Positions 42,599 to 51,684 of a stretch of DNA of 64,000 nucleotides are shown in pieces. The stretch is from assembly GCF_000020985.1 (NCBI RefSeq), contig NC_011296.1:1540001-1604000 (forward strand), given 5' to 3'. The notes beneath the pieces are model-generated. The model saw only the letters and a program-made list of their open reading frames with translations. It did not search any database and was not told the DNA's origin. The first letter of the stretch is position 1. Each line of letters opens with the position of its first letter. This DNA comes from Thermodesulfovibrio yellowstonii DSM 11347. GTDB taxonomy: Bacteria; Nitrospirota; Thermodesulfovibrionia; Thermodesulfovibrionales; Thermodesulfovibrionaceae. The position numbers were made by a program, and so were the translations under genes.

Positions 42599-44809
42599 AT
42601 GAAACTTAAGATAATCATAATTACCGTAATTGTAATGATTGCTTTTCTTGCGGGTGCAGGTTTTGCATTATTCAGAGATATTCCTTCAATAAAAGATTTT
42701 GATAAAGTAAAAACTCCTCATGGAACAAAGGTTTATGCTGAAGATGGAACTTTAATTGGAGAGTTTAAAATTCAAAAAGGCATTTATATTCCCATAAAAC
42801 AAATACCAAAACATTTAATAGATGCGGTTATAGCAGTAGAAGACTCACGTTTTTGGAAACACAAAGGAATTGACTACATCGGAATAGGCAGAGCTCTAAT
42901 TACTGATGTTCTTCATATGCAACTTAAAGAAGGAGGAAGCACTATTACTCAGCAGCTTGCTAAAATAATGTTCCTCACTCCAGAGAAAACTATTTCAAGG
43001 AAAATTAAAGAAGCCTATTTAGCAATGAAAATAGAAAAAGAGCTTAGCAAAGAAAAAATACTTGAACTTTATCTTAATAACGTTTATTTTGGGCATGGAG
43101 CTTACGGAGTTGAAATGGCATCAAGAATTTATTTTGGTAAATCTATAACTCATATAACTCTTCCAGAGGCAGCTTTACTTGCAGGTTTAATAAGAGCTCC
43201 TAATTCATACTCTCCTTATAATGATTTAGTTAAAGCAAAACAGAGACAGGAAATTGTTCTTGAAAGAATGGAAAAAGAAGAATTAATTACTCCTCAGGAA
43301 AGAAAAAGAGCTTCCTTACAAGCAATTCATTTAAGTTCGTTAAGGATTTCAACTGAAAACTATAACTACTTCCTTGAATATGTAAGAAAACAGCTTGAAG
43401 AAACCTTTGACATAGAAAAAATTTATAAAGGCAACTTAAGAGTTTACACTACTCTTGATACCCATGCTCAGGTATCTGCACAAAGAGCATTACAGGAAGG
43501 GCTTAGAGATGTTGATAAAAGAAATGGGTGGAGAGGTCCTGTTGGGAAAATATCAATCAAAAATGAAGAAAAAGAAGAAAAAGTATCCTTTACTCCATCA
43601 CAAGGAGATATTGCAAAAGGTGTGGTTTTATCGGTAACACCTAATCAAGCAATTATTAAGGCAAGAGGGTTAAAAGGTAAATTAAACTTACAAGATGCTC
43701 AATGGGCAAATAAGGTAGTTGATTCTTCAGGTAAAATTAAAACATTCAAAAATTTTAAGCTTTCTGATATTCTGTCACCCGGTGATGTAATAATGGTCAG
43801 ATTTAAATCTGTTGGTAAAGAAATCTTATTTTCTCTTGAACAGGAGCCCGAAATAGAAGGAGCATTGGTTGCAGTAGATCCTCAAACAGGTTATATAAGA
43901 GCAATGGTTGGTGGATATAGTTTTCAAAGAGGAGAGTTCAACAGAGCAATTTATGCTAAAAGACAACCCGGAAGTTCTTTTAAACCTTTTGTATATGCCA
44001 CAGCCATTGAAAAAGGATTTAAACCAGAGGATACTATAGTTGATGAGCCAATTAGTTATAAAACAGGACTTAAAGAATGGTCACCATCAAACTACGATGG
44101 AGAATTCTGGGGAGAAATAACTTTAAGAAGAGCATTAGCTTTCTCAAGAAATGTTCCTACTGTAAGATTAGCTGAAATGATAGGAGTTGATTCAATAATA
44201 AATCTTGCCAAAAGAGCAGGGATAACATCAGAAATGCCAGCAGACCTAACTATAGCGCTTGGTAGTCTAAGTGTATCACCATTGGAACTAACCTCGGCAT
44301 TTGCCATATTCGCAAATGGAGGCAAAAAAATAAAACCTATAGCAATAAAATATGTAACTGATGCTTCAGGAAAGATTTTGCTTCAAAATGAACCTGAACT
44401 TCAGGATGTAATTTCACCTGAGGTTTCTTATACAGTCACTGATATGCTTAAAGATGTTATTAGTTACGGTACAGGAGCAAGAGCAAACATCGGAAGACCT
44501 GTAGCGGGAAAAACTGGAACGAGCAATGATTTTAAAGATGCATGGTTTATTGGTTATACTCCTCAACTTGTCGCAGGAGTCTGGGTTGGCTATGATGATA
44601 TGAGAAAAAGTCTCGGACATGGAGAAGCAGGGGGAAGAGTATCTGCGCCAATATGGGCACAGTTTATGAAAGAAGCTCTCTCAAACAAAGAACCTCAGAA
44701 TTTTACTTTATCGCCAGGCTCTGAAGAACCAAAAAATAATTTAAAAACTCCTGAATCATCTAAAAATCCTTCTAATCAAACGATTAATCCTATTGATAAA
44801 AGGAATTGA
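42599..44809 (+). CDS. penicillin-binding protein 1A (bifunctional)
   Basis: 736 residues: an N-terminal membrane anchor, a GT51 glycosyltransferase (EDSRFWKHKGID, GGSTITQQLAK, LNNVYFGHGAYG), an OB-like insert, then a transpeptidase with PGSSFKPF (SxxK), SRN and KTGTSND. It polymerises and cross-links peptidoglycan. It has no ribosome site: TATAAT at 42586-42591 ends 7 nt before the ATG, so the message may be leaderless. Confidence 0.95.
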   Translation: MKLKIIIITVIVMIAFLAGAGFALFRDIPSIKDFDKVKTPHGTKVYAEDGTLIGEFKIQKGIYIPIKQIPKHLIDAVIAVEDSRFWKHKGIDYIGIGRALITDVLHMQLKEGGSTITQQLAKIMFLTPEKTISRKIKEAYLAMKIEKELSKEKILELYLNNVYFGHGAYGVEMASRIYFGKSITHITLPEAALLAGLIRAPNSYSPYNDLVKAKQRQEIVLERMEKEELITPQERKRASLQAIHLSSLRISTENYNYFLEYVRKQLEETFDIEKIYKGNLRVYTTLDTHAQVSAQRALQEGLRDVDKRNGWRGPVGKISIKNEEKEEKVSFTPSQGDIAKGVVLSVTPNQAIIKARGLKGKLNLQDAQWANKVVDSSGKIKTFKNFKLSDILSPGDVIMVRFKSVGKEILFSLEQEPEIEGALVAVDPQTGYIRAMVGGYSFQRGEFNRAIYAKRQPGSSFKPFVYATAIEKGFKPEDTIVDEPISYKTGLKEWSPSNYDGEFWGEITLRRALAFSRNVPTVRLAEMIGVDSIINLAKRAGITSEMPADLTIALGSLSVSPLELTSAFAIFANGGKKIKPIAIKYVTDASGKILLQNEPELQDVISPEVSYTVTDMLKDVISYGTGARANIGRPVAGKTGTSNDFKDAWFIGYTPQLVAGVWVGYDDMRKSLGHGEAGGRVSAPIWAQFMKEALSNKEPQNFTLSPGSEEPKNNLKTPESSKNPSNQTINPIDKRN

Positions 44810-44811
44810 AT

Positions 44812-45750
44812 ATGAAAATACTGATTTTTGGATTGGGTGCATTAGGAACAGTTTTTGCCACTTCACTAAAGGCATCAGGCGAAACTGTTTTTGGAATAAC
44901 AAAAGATAAATACATCGGAAAAATTAACAATAAAACATTAGAAATAAAAGGACTCTTCGGAGAAAAAAGAGCACAACTGGATAATATTTTTACAAGCTCT
45001 GAACAAATTCAAGATAGAGATTTAGACCTCATCATTGTTTCAGTTAAAGCCTACGATACTGAGACTGTTATAAATCAAATTAAACACTTACTTGGGCAAA
45101 ATACTCTTGTTTTACTTGCACAGAATGGGTATGGAAATTATGAAATAGCAAGCTCAGTTATAGGTAAAGAAAGAGTTATACTTTCAAGAATAATATTCGG
45201 TGCAAAAATAGTTGAACCTGCAATAGCTGAAGTAACTGTTTTTGCTGATGATATTGTCATTGGACAACCTGACAATATGATTTCAGAAAAAAAATTAAAT
45301 GAAATTGCTGATATCTTCAATAAAGCAGGACTTCCTACAAGGGTATCTAAGGAGGTTTATGCAATACTTTGGGATAAAATTCTCTATAATTCAGCATTAA
45401 ATCCCTTAGGAGCAATTCTTGAATGCAATTATGGTACACTTGCCAAACATGAAGAGACAAGAAAAATAATGAATAAAATAGTTGAAGAAATTTTCAATGT
45501 TGCAAAATTTAAGAAAATAAAACTTAACTGGGCAGATTATAAAGAATATCTTAATTACTTCTATGAGAAACTTGTTCCCCCAACAGCAAAACATTTTCCT
45601 TCAATGTATTATGATATAAAAAACGGTAAAAAAACAGAGATAGATGCATTCAACGGAGCAATTGTAAAACTTGCAAAACAATGCAATTTATCCGTGCCTG
45701 TAAATGAAACAATTACAAACCTTGTAAAGGTAAAAGAAAATCTTATATAA
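44812..45750 (+). CDS. panE: 2-dehydropantoate 2-reductase
   Basis: 312 residues from the ATG at 44812 (AGGA site). NADP-binding IFGLGALGTVFA at the start; ApbA C-terminal domain with WDKILYNSALNPL (catalytic Lys) and SMYYDIKNGKKTEIDAFNGAI. Makes pantoate for coenzyme A. It begins 2 bp after the PBP1A stop. Confidence 0.88.
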   Translation: MKILIFGLGALGTVFATSLKASGETVFGITKDKYIGKINNKTLEIKGLFGEKRAQLDNIFTSSEQIQDRDLDLIIVSVKAYDTETVINQIKHLLGQNTLVLLAQNGYGNYEIASSVIGKERVILSRIIFGAKIVEPAIAEVTVFADDIVIGQPDNMISEKKLNEIADIFNKAGLPTRVSKEVYAILWDKILYNSALNPLGAILECNYGTLAKHEETRKIMNKIVEEIFNVAKFKKIKLNWADYKEYLNYFYEKLVPPTAKHFPSMYYDIKNGKKTEIDAFNGAIVKLAKQCNLSVPVNETITNLVKVKENLI

Positions 45751-45801
45751 AAATAAATAAATTTTCTTTCCATCAAACCTTTTTTTGTGATAGATTATTA
45801 T

Positions 45802-47889
45802 ATGATTGATTTTATTTTTAATCCATCCTCCATTGCTGTAGTTGGCGCTTCACAAGAAGAAAAAAAAGTGGGCAATGCTGTCCTTAAAAATCTTATTAAT
45901 GGTTATACAGGCAAAATATATCCTGTAAATCCTGGAAGAACTGAAATACTTTCTCTACCCTGCTACCCTTCTGTATCAGCAATCCCTGACAGAGTAGACC
46001 TCGCTATAATAGTAATTCCAGCTAAAGCTGTTGCAGACTCTTTAAAAGATTGTGCAAAAGCAGGAGTAAAAGGTGTTGTTGTTATTACAGCAGGTTTCAA
46101 AGAAGTCGGTGGAGACGGAGTTGCAAGAGAAAAAGAAATTGTAGAGATTGTAAGAAGTGCAGGAATAAAAATGGTTGGACCAAACTGTCTTGGTGTTATG
46201 AATACAAAAAACAAGATGAATGCTTCTTTTGCTGCTGAGTTACCTCCTGAAGGGAGAGTTGCTTTCTTTTCTCAATCAGGAGCTTTAGGTGTTGCAATCA
46301 TAGACTGGGCAATAGAGAACAACTTTGGTTTTTCAAAATTTGTAAGCTTCGGAAATAAAGCTGACTTAAATGAAACAGATTTCCTTGAATACTTTGCAAA
46401 AGACCCAGACACTGATGTAATTCTGGGATATATTGAAGATGTTATAGATGGCAAAAGATTTATTGAAATAGCTAAAGAAGTTACAAAAATAAAACCTGTA
46501 ATATTAATCAAATCTGGTGCAACAGAAGCAGGTGCAAGAGCTGCCTCTTCACATACAGGCGCGCTTGCAGGGTCTGATAGAGCTTTTACAGAAGCTTTTA
46601 GAAAAACAGGAATAATCAGAACTTCAGGTATTCAAGAACTATTTGATACAGCAGAAATGTTTATTTCAAGAAAAACCCCAAAGGGCAGAAAACTTCTCAT
46701 TATTACAAATGCTGGTGGTCCTGGAATTATTGCAGCGGATACAGCAGATAGACTCGGGATAAAACTTGATCCAATGACCAGAACATCAATAGATACAATA
46801 GCTGAAAAACTTCCTTCAACTGCTTCTCTTTATAATCCTGTTGATATAATTGGAGATGCTACCTCAGAAAGATATAAAATTGTTCTTGATCAAGCTATAA
46901 AAGATAATTCTGTAGAAGGAATCTGTGTAATTCTTACTCCTCAGGCAGTAACAGATGTTGATAATATTGCAGATGTTGTAATTTCTTCAGCAAATAATAC
47001 AGATAAACCCGTTTTTGCAACCTTTATTGGTGGTCAGAGAGTAAGAAATGCGATAAACAAACTTAAAGGGTTTAGAATTCCATGTTTTACTGACCCTTCT
47101 ATTGCAATTCATGCCTATAGAAAACTTGTTGATTTTGTCCAACTTAAAAGCAAAGAAATATCTGACGAACTTCAGATAAAAATACCTGAACAAAATATTG
47201 AAGAAGTGAAAAAGATTATTCAAAGTTTGCAATCCCAGGGAGTTTCTGAAATTGGTGGAGAAGAGGCAATGCAAATACTCTCTCTTTATGGTTTTTCTTT
47301 CCCAGAAAGAGCATTGGCAAAAACACCAATGGAAGCTGTGGCAATTGCAGAAAGAATTGGCTATCCAGTAGTCATGAAGGTTTCATCACCTCATATTCTT
47401 CATAAAACAGATGTTGGTGGAGTTAAGCTTAATCTTAACAACGATAAAGCTGTTTACAATGCTTTTGTAGAAATAACAACAAATGTCAAAAGAGTTATGC
47501 CAGATGCATACATAGAAGGTATAATGATTTATGAAATGGTTACAGGTGGCAAAGAAGTTATTTTTGGAGTAAGTTATGATAGAACATTTGGACACATGAT
47601 TATGTTTGGACTTGGAGGAATTTATGTGGAAGTTCTGAAAGATGTTTCTTTCAGAATAGTTCCTGTATCAGAACAGGAAGCACTTGAAATGATAACTGAA
47701 ATTAAAGGTAGCAAAATACTTGATGGAGTAAGAGGTGAAAAACCTTACGATAAAACTGATATAGCTAACTGTATAAGAAAACTTTCCAAGTTGGTTATGG
47801 ATTTCCCTATAATTAAAGAGATTGATATTAATCCTTATATGGTATTCAATAATGGTGGGATAGGACTTGATGCAAGAATAATAATTTAG
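45802..47889 (+). CDS. ADP-forming acetate--CoA ligase, fused alpha-beta
   Basis: About 695 residues: a CoA-binding domain (FNPSSIAVVGASQEEKKVG), succinyl-CoA-ligase-like domains with the phospho-His in SSHTGALAGSD, then an ATP-grasp domain (YPVVMKVSSPHILHKTDVGGV). It converts acyl-CoA plus ADP to acid plus ATP, conserving energy in acetate-forming anaerobes. The ATG 45802 fits family starts; a GTG 15 bp upstream is possible. No ribosome site is seen. The next gene has a phosphotransacetylase-type regulatory domain. Confidence 0.88.
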   Translation: MIDFIFNPSSIAVVGASQEEKKVGNAVLKNLINGYTGKIYPVNPGRTEILSLPCYPSVSAIPDRVDLAIIVIPAKAVADSLKDCAKAGVKGVVVITAGFKEVGGDGVAREKEIVEIVRSAGIKMVGPNCLGVMNTKNKMNASFAAELPPEGRVAFFSQSGALGVAIIDWAIENNFGFSKFVSFGNKADLNETDFLEYFAKDPDTDVILGYIEDVIDGKRFIEIAKEVTKIKPVILIKSGATEAGARAASSHTGALAGSDRAFTEAFRKTGIIRTSGIQELFDTAEMFISRKTPKGRKLLIITNAGGPGIIAADTADRLGIKLDPMTRTSIDTIAEKLPSTASLYNPVDIIGDATSERYKIVLDQAIKDNSVEGICVILTPQAVTDVDNIADVVISSANNTDKPVFATFIGGQRVRNAINKLKGFRIPCFTDPSIAIHAYRKLVDFVQLKSKEISDELQIKIPEQNIEEVKKIIQSLQSQGVSEIGGEEAMQILSLYGFSFPERALAKTPMEAVAIAERIGYPVVMKVSSPHILHKTDVGGVKLNLNNDKAVYNAFVEITTNVKRVMPDAYIEGIMIYEMVTGGKEVIFGVSYDRTFGHMIMFGLGGIYVEVLKDVSFRIVPVSEQEALEMITEIKGSKILDGVRGEKPYDKTDIANCIRKLSKLVMDFPIIKEIDINPYMVFNNGGIGLDARIII

Positions 47890-47912
47890 TAGCAAAAACA
47901 GGGAGGACAAAC

Positions 47913-48968
47913 ATGATACCCATTTTTATAATATCAAATCGAGCCTTTACAGGAAAAAACTTTTTTGCTTTAGGACTATCTCTCACTCTTCAAGAACGAG
48001 GTTATAAAACAGGTTATATAAGACCACTCGGAAGAATTCCTTTAAAAAAAGGTGAAGAAATATTTGATGAAGAAGCTGTTTTTATAAAGGAGTTATTAGG
48101 ACTTGAAGAACCATTAAGTGTAATATCTCCTTTCGTTTTTACTTATGAAACACAGTATAAACTTCTTGAAGGCACTGATTTAAAAATAAAAGAAAAAGTT
48201 ATTAACTCCTTTTCACAGCAAAGTAATAAAGATTTTGTAATAGTTGTCGGACCTAACAACATATTTGAAGGATTTACACTTGGAATTGATGTTATAAGCT
48301 TACTACAGGAGACAAATGGAAAGGTTATAGCTATTCAACACTGGGATAGCGAACTTGCAATGGATGACATATTCGGTATAAGACAGTTAAGCAGTGAAAA
48401 ATTTATAGGTGCAGTTATAAATAAAGTTCCTCCTGAACAGTTTCATTATGTAAAAGAAAAGGTAGTTCCATTTATTGAAGGAAGGGGAATAAAAGTCTTG
48501 GGAGTTTTCAAAAAAGATAAATTTCTGGAAGCTGTTACAGTAAGAAGGCTTATGGAAGCAGTAAATGGTGGGCTTGTCTGCTGTGAAGACAAACTTGATG
48601 AATTTGTTGATAATCTATCCATCGGAGCAATGGATCCTGAAACAGCACTTTCCTATTTCTTAAGAATTCCGAACAAAGCGGTTATAACAGGCATTCACAG
48701 AACAGATATCCAGATAGTTGCAATGGAAACTTCCACAAAGTGTTTAATACTTACTGGCGGAATGCATGTTAATGAAACTGTAACAGGAATTGCTAAAGCA
48801 AAAGGTATTCCAATTATTGTTACTGGTATGGATACATTTACAGCAGTTGATAAAATGGAAAAACTTATGGGCAAGGCTGTCATAAGAGAAAAGGATAAAG
48901 CATTAAAAGCAAAAGAAGTTGTTAGCACTGCATTTGATATAGAAGAGTTTCTGAGAAGAACTAAATGA
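47913..48968 (+). CDS. DRTGG-domain, phosphotransacetylase-N-terminal-like protein
   Basis: 351 residues. The N-terminal AAA_26/BioD-like region lacks a perfect P-loop (SNRAFTGKNFFALGL). The C-terminal DRTGG domain spans about residues 205-315 (ITGIHRTDIQIVAMETS, ILTGGMHVN). It is like the N-terminal part of long phosphotransacetylases without the catalytic domain. Beside the acetyl-CoA synthetase, a sensing or regulatory role is inferred. GGAGG site; overlaps argB by 4 bp. Confidence 0.75.
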   Translation: MIPIFIISNRAFTGKNFFALGLSLTLQERGYKTGYIRPLGRIPLKKGEEIFDEEAVFIKELLGLEEPLSVISPFVFTYETQYKLLEGTDLKIKEKVINSFSQQSNKDFVIVVGPNNIFEGFTLGIDVISLLQETNGKVIAIQHWDSELAMDDIFGIRQLSSEKFIGAVINKVPPEQFHYVKEKVVPFIEGRGIKVLGVFKKDKFLEAVTVRRLMEAVNGGLVCCEDKLDEFVDNLSIGAMDPETALSYFLRIPNKAVITGIHRTDIQIVAMETSTKCLILTGGMHVNETVTGIAKAKGIPIIVTGMDTFTAVDKMEKLMGKAVIREKDKALKAKEVVSTAFDIEEFLRRTK

Positions 48969-49840
48969 ATGAAATAGAACAAACACTTCTTGAAAAGGCA
49001 AATATCCTTGTTGAAGCACTTCCGTATATAAGAAAATTCTATGGAAAAACCTTTGTAATAAAGTATGGAGGCGCCGCTCAAAAAGACCCTTCTCTTAAAG
49101 ATGCCTTCGCTCAGGATATTGTTTTGCTCAATTTTATAGGCATAAAACCTATTGTTGTACATGGAGGAGGACCAAAAATTACAGAATTTATGAAAAAACT
49201 TGATAAAGAGCCTCAGTTTATTCATGGGCACAGGGTAACTGATAAAGAAACAATGGAGATTGTTGAGATGGTTCTTGGTGGAGTAATAAACAAAGAAATT
49301 GTTCAACTTATTAATTCTCATGGTGGAAAAGCTGTTGGACTTACAGGAAAAGATGGAAATCTCCTGAAAACAAAAAAGAAATATTTAAAAATCAATAATG
49401 AAGAAACAGATATCGGATTTGTTGGTGAAATAGAAGAAGTCTGTGTAGATGTGTTGGAGAGTTTGCAGGATAAAGGCTTTATTCCTGTTGTTGCACCCAT
49501 AGGATTTGACAAAAAAGGTCAAAGTTATAACATAAATGCTGATACAGTAGCCTCTGCAATTGCTGTAGCAGTAAAAGCTGAAAAACTTATACTTCTTACT
49601 GATGTTAAAGGAATAACCGATGAAAACAACAATCATATTCCTACTCTTAAAAATGAGGAAGCTTTAAAATTGATAGAACAACAAATTATTAGCGGAGGGA
49701 TGATTCCGAAGGTTTATGCCTGCCTTAATGCACTTAAAGGAGAGGTCAGAAAAACTCACATAATAGATGGAAGGATTCCTCATAGTTTACTTCTTGAAAT
49801 TTTCACTCAAAAAGGTATTGGCACTGAACTAATTTTCTAA
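48965..49840 (+). CDS. argB: acetylglutamate kinase
   Basis: 291 residues, second step of arginine synthesis. KYGGAAQKDP, VVHGGGPKIT, LTGKDGNLL, and SGGMIPKV are the family motifs. Overlaps both neighbours by 1-4 bp. Length and an N-terminal helix extension resemble arginine-sensitive hexameric forms (inference). Confidence 0.95.
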   Translation: MNEIEQTLLEKANILVEALPYIRKFYGKTFVIKYGGAAQKDPSLKDAFAQDIVLLNFIGIKPIVVHGGGPKITEFMKKLDKEPQFIHGHRVTDKETMEIVEMVLGGVINKEIVQLINSHGGKAVGLTGKDGNLLKTKKKYLKINNEETDIGFVGEIEEVCVDVLESLQDKGFIPVVAPIGFDKKGQSYNINADTVASAIAVAVKAEKLILLTDVKGITDENNNHIPTLKNEEALKLIEQQIISGGMIPKVYACLNALKGEVRKTHIIDGRIPHSLLLEIFTQKGIGTELIF

Positions 49841-50550
49841 TGAGTCAAATAAGACTTTGTGTTCAACACTGTGAATTTTTTCCAGGGAAAATTTTAGAAC
49901 TTTCAAATGAAGACAGAAAATATCTTTTCAATGTTTTAAGATGCCATCCAGGAGATACTCTCTCAATTTTTAATGGTAAAGGAAAAAGCTTTCATGCAAA
50001 AATAATTGACTTAAAAACTATAGAGATTCTTCAGGAAGAAGAACTTCATACAGAAGATGTATTTTCAATAACTTTATGTCAAGCTCTACTTAAAGGTGAA
50101 AAAATGGATATGATTATACAAAAAGCAACAGAGCTTGGTGTAAAAAAAATTATCCCATTTGTTAGTGACAGATGTATTGTAAGACATACTCGTAAAATTG
50201 GAAGATGGGAAAAGATTGCTAAAGAAGCTTCAGAACAATCACATAGAAGCATCGTTCCTGAGATAAGCAATGTGATTAATTTCTCTGAATTGATTAAAAA
50301 CATAGACAATGGAATTCTTTTCTGGGAAAAGGCTACATCACCTTTAATTCAAACAATATCTGAAGTAAATCATGATAAAAACATATTTTTATTGATAGGA
50401 CCCGAAGGAGGATTCAGTCAGGAAGAAGTAAGCCAAGCAGAGAAAATGAATATAAAAACAGCTTCCTTAGGCAAAAGAATTTTAAAAGCTGAAACAGCTT
50501 CTATAGTCTCAGTTGCATTAGTGAGTTTTTTGCTTCAATGGAAATTGTAA
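49840..50550 (+). CDS. rsmE: 16S rRNA m3U1498 methyltransferase
   Basis: 236-residue SPOUT methyltransferase with a PUA-like N-terminus and the knot motifs LLIGPEGGFSQEE and LGKRILKAETASIVSVAL. Methylates 16S rRNA U1498. Starts at the argB stop (shared base 49840). Confidence 0.93.
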   Translation: MSQIRLCVQHCEFFPGKILELSNEDRKYLFNVLRCHPGDTLSIFNGKGKSFHAKIIDLKTIEILQEEELHTEDVFSITLCQALLKGEKMDMIIQKATELGVKKIIPFVSDRCIVRHTRKIGRWEKIAKEASEQSHRSIVPEISNVINFSELIKNIDNGILFWEKATSPLIQTISEVNHDKNIFLLIGPEGGFSQEEVSQAEKMNIKTASLGKRILKAETASIVSVALVSFLLQWKL

Positions 50551-50587
50551 TTTTTGAAATTCAATAAATTATGATATAATTAAAACA

Positions 50588-50965
50588 ATGGATTCAAAAG
50601 AAAAGGCTTTAAAAACAGCAGAATTCCTTCATGACAAAAAAGCGCAGGATATAAAAATTCTTGAGCTGAAAGAGCTTACCATAATAACTGATTACTTTGT
50701 AATCTGTTCTGCTGAAAGCACAACCCAAGTGAAAGCACTGGCAGAATATTTACAAGAAACAATGCAACAGGAAGGGTATAAGCTTTACGGAATAGAAGGT
50801 TTTTCACATGCTCACTGGGTTTTAATGGATTATGGTGATGTGATTGTTCATATATTTCTTGAAGAAACAAGACGTTACTATGACCTTGAAAGATTATGGC
50901 TTGATGCACCAAGAATTCAAATTGAAAAGATTACCTCAGATAAAAGCCGTGCAGTGTATAGATAA
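50588..50965 (+). CDS. rsfS: ribosomal silencing factor RsfS
   Basis: 125 residues, DUF143 family. ITDYFVICSAEST, GFSHAHWVLMDYGDVIVHIF and RRYYDLERLW are diagnostic. Binds L14 and blocks subunit joining when nutrients are short. TATAAT (50575-50580) ends 7 nt before the ATG and there is no ribosome site, a leaderless candidate. The 3' end overlaps tonB by 35 bp, convergently. Confidence 0.93.
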   Translation: MDSKEKALKTAEFLHDKKAQDIKILELKELTIITDYFVICSAESTTQVKALAEYLQETMQQEGYKLYGIEGFSHAHWVLMDYGDVIVHIFLEETRRYYDLERLWLDAPRIQIEKITSDKSRAVYR

Positions 50966-51680
50966 AATGTCCTGTTATTGTAAGAGTATTTTTCTGCCAG
51001 TCATCAGGTAATGGCCAGAATGGTTCAGCATCTTTCAGTGCTTTAATTGCTGCATCATCAAGCATTCTATAGCCGGATGTTCTCAAAAGTTCTACAGAAA
51101 CGAGTTTGCCTTTTTTATCAATTGTAAATCTCAAATAAAGGTCACCATATATACCTCTCTGAGCAGCCTGAGGAGGATACTGCCAGACTCTTTCTATTTT
51201 CTCCTTAAGTCTTTCAAGGTATCCCCAATCATTGAATTCTTTTGCAGAAAAACTTAAACCGCGTGATGTTTCTAACTCTTGCTTCTCCTTTGATTTTCTT
51301 GAAAGTCGGGCAATTACATCTTTATCAAAAATATTAGGAGACTGCTTAGGAGTTAATTCTGTAAAATGTTTCTCTGTTTTTAAATTCCCTGTGGAAGCAG
51401 TTTCTTTCTGTTTATCTTCTTTCTGCCCTTGATTTCCTTTTGGAATAGCACTTAAATATTTTGGTTGTTTTGATTCTCTTATAGGAGGAAGTTTTTCTAA
51501 TGTCTTAGGTGGAAGAGCTTTTACAGAAGGTGGCATTTTAGGCATCTGCGGAGCTATAGGTACAATTATAATTGAAACAGGCTCTGAAGGTTGTTGAGAC
51601 TTAAAATAATCCTGTAAAAGCAGCATAAAAATAAATAGTAAAATATGGAAAATACAAGAATAAATTAAAGCTTTTTTCAC
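50931..51680 (-). CDS. TonB-family energy transducer, complete
   Basis: 249 residues: an N-terminal membrane anchor (SCIFHILLFIFMLLL), a Pro/Lys-rich linker (about residues 40-115), and a C-terminal TonB domain (ERVWQYPPQAAQRGIYGDLYLRFTIDKKGKLVSVELLRTSG, split here only for description; residues about 160-245). It transmits proton-motive force to outer-membrane receptors. ExbB/ExbD are not in the window. This is the full version of the gene cut off at the window start. Confidence 0.9.
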   Translation of the reverse strand: MKKALIYSCIFHILLFIFMLLLQDYFKSQQPSEPVSIIIVPIAPQMPKMPPSVKALPPKTLEKLPPIRESKQPKYLSAIPKGNQGQKEDKQKETASTGNLKTEKHFTELTPKQSPNIFDKDVIARLSRKSKEKQELETSRGLSFSAKEFNDWGYLERLKEKIERVWQYPPQAAQRGIYGDLYLRFTIDKKGKLVSVELLRTSGYRMLDDAAIKALKDAEPFWPLPDDWQKNTLTITGHFIYTLHGFYLR

Positions 51681-51684
51681 AATT

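Noticed and set aside
1-51203. Whole 51-kb unit as a circular replicon read past its end
   Set aside because: The two copies diverge after 8.3 kb into different single-copy genes, so the window is not simply periodic.
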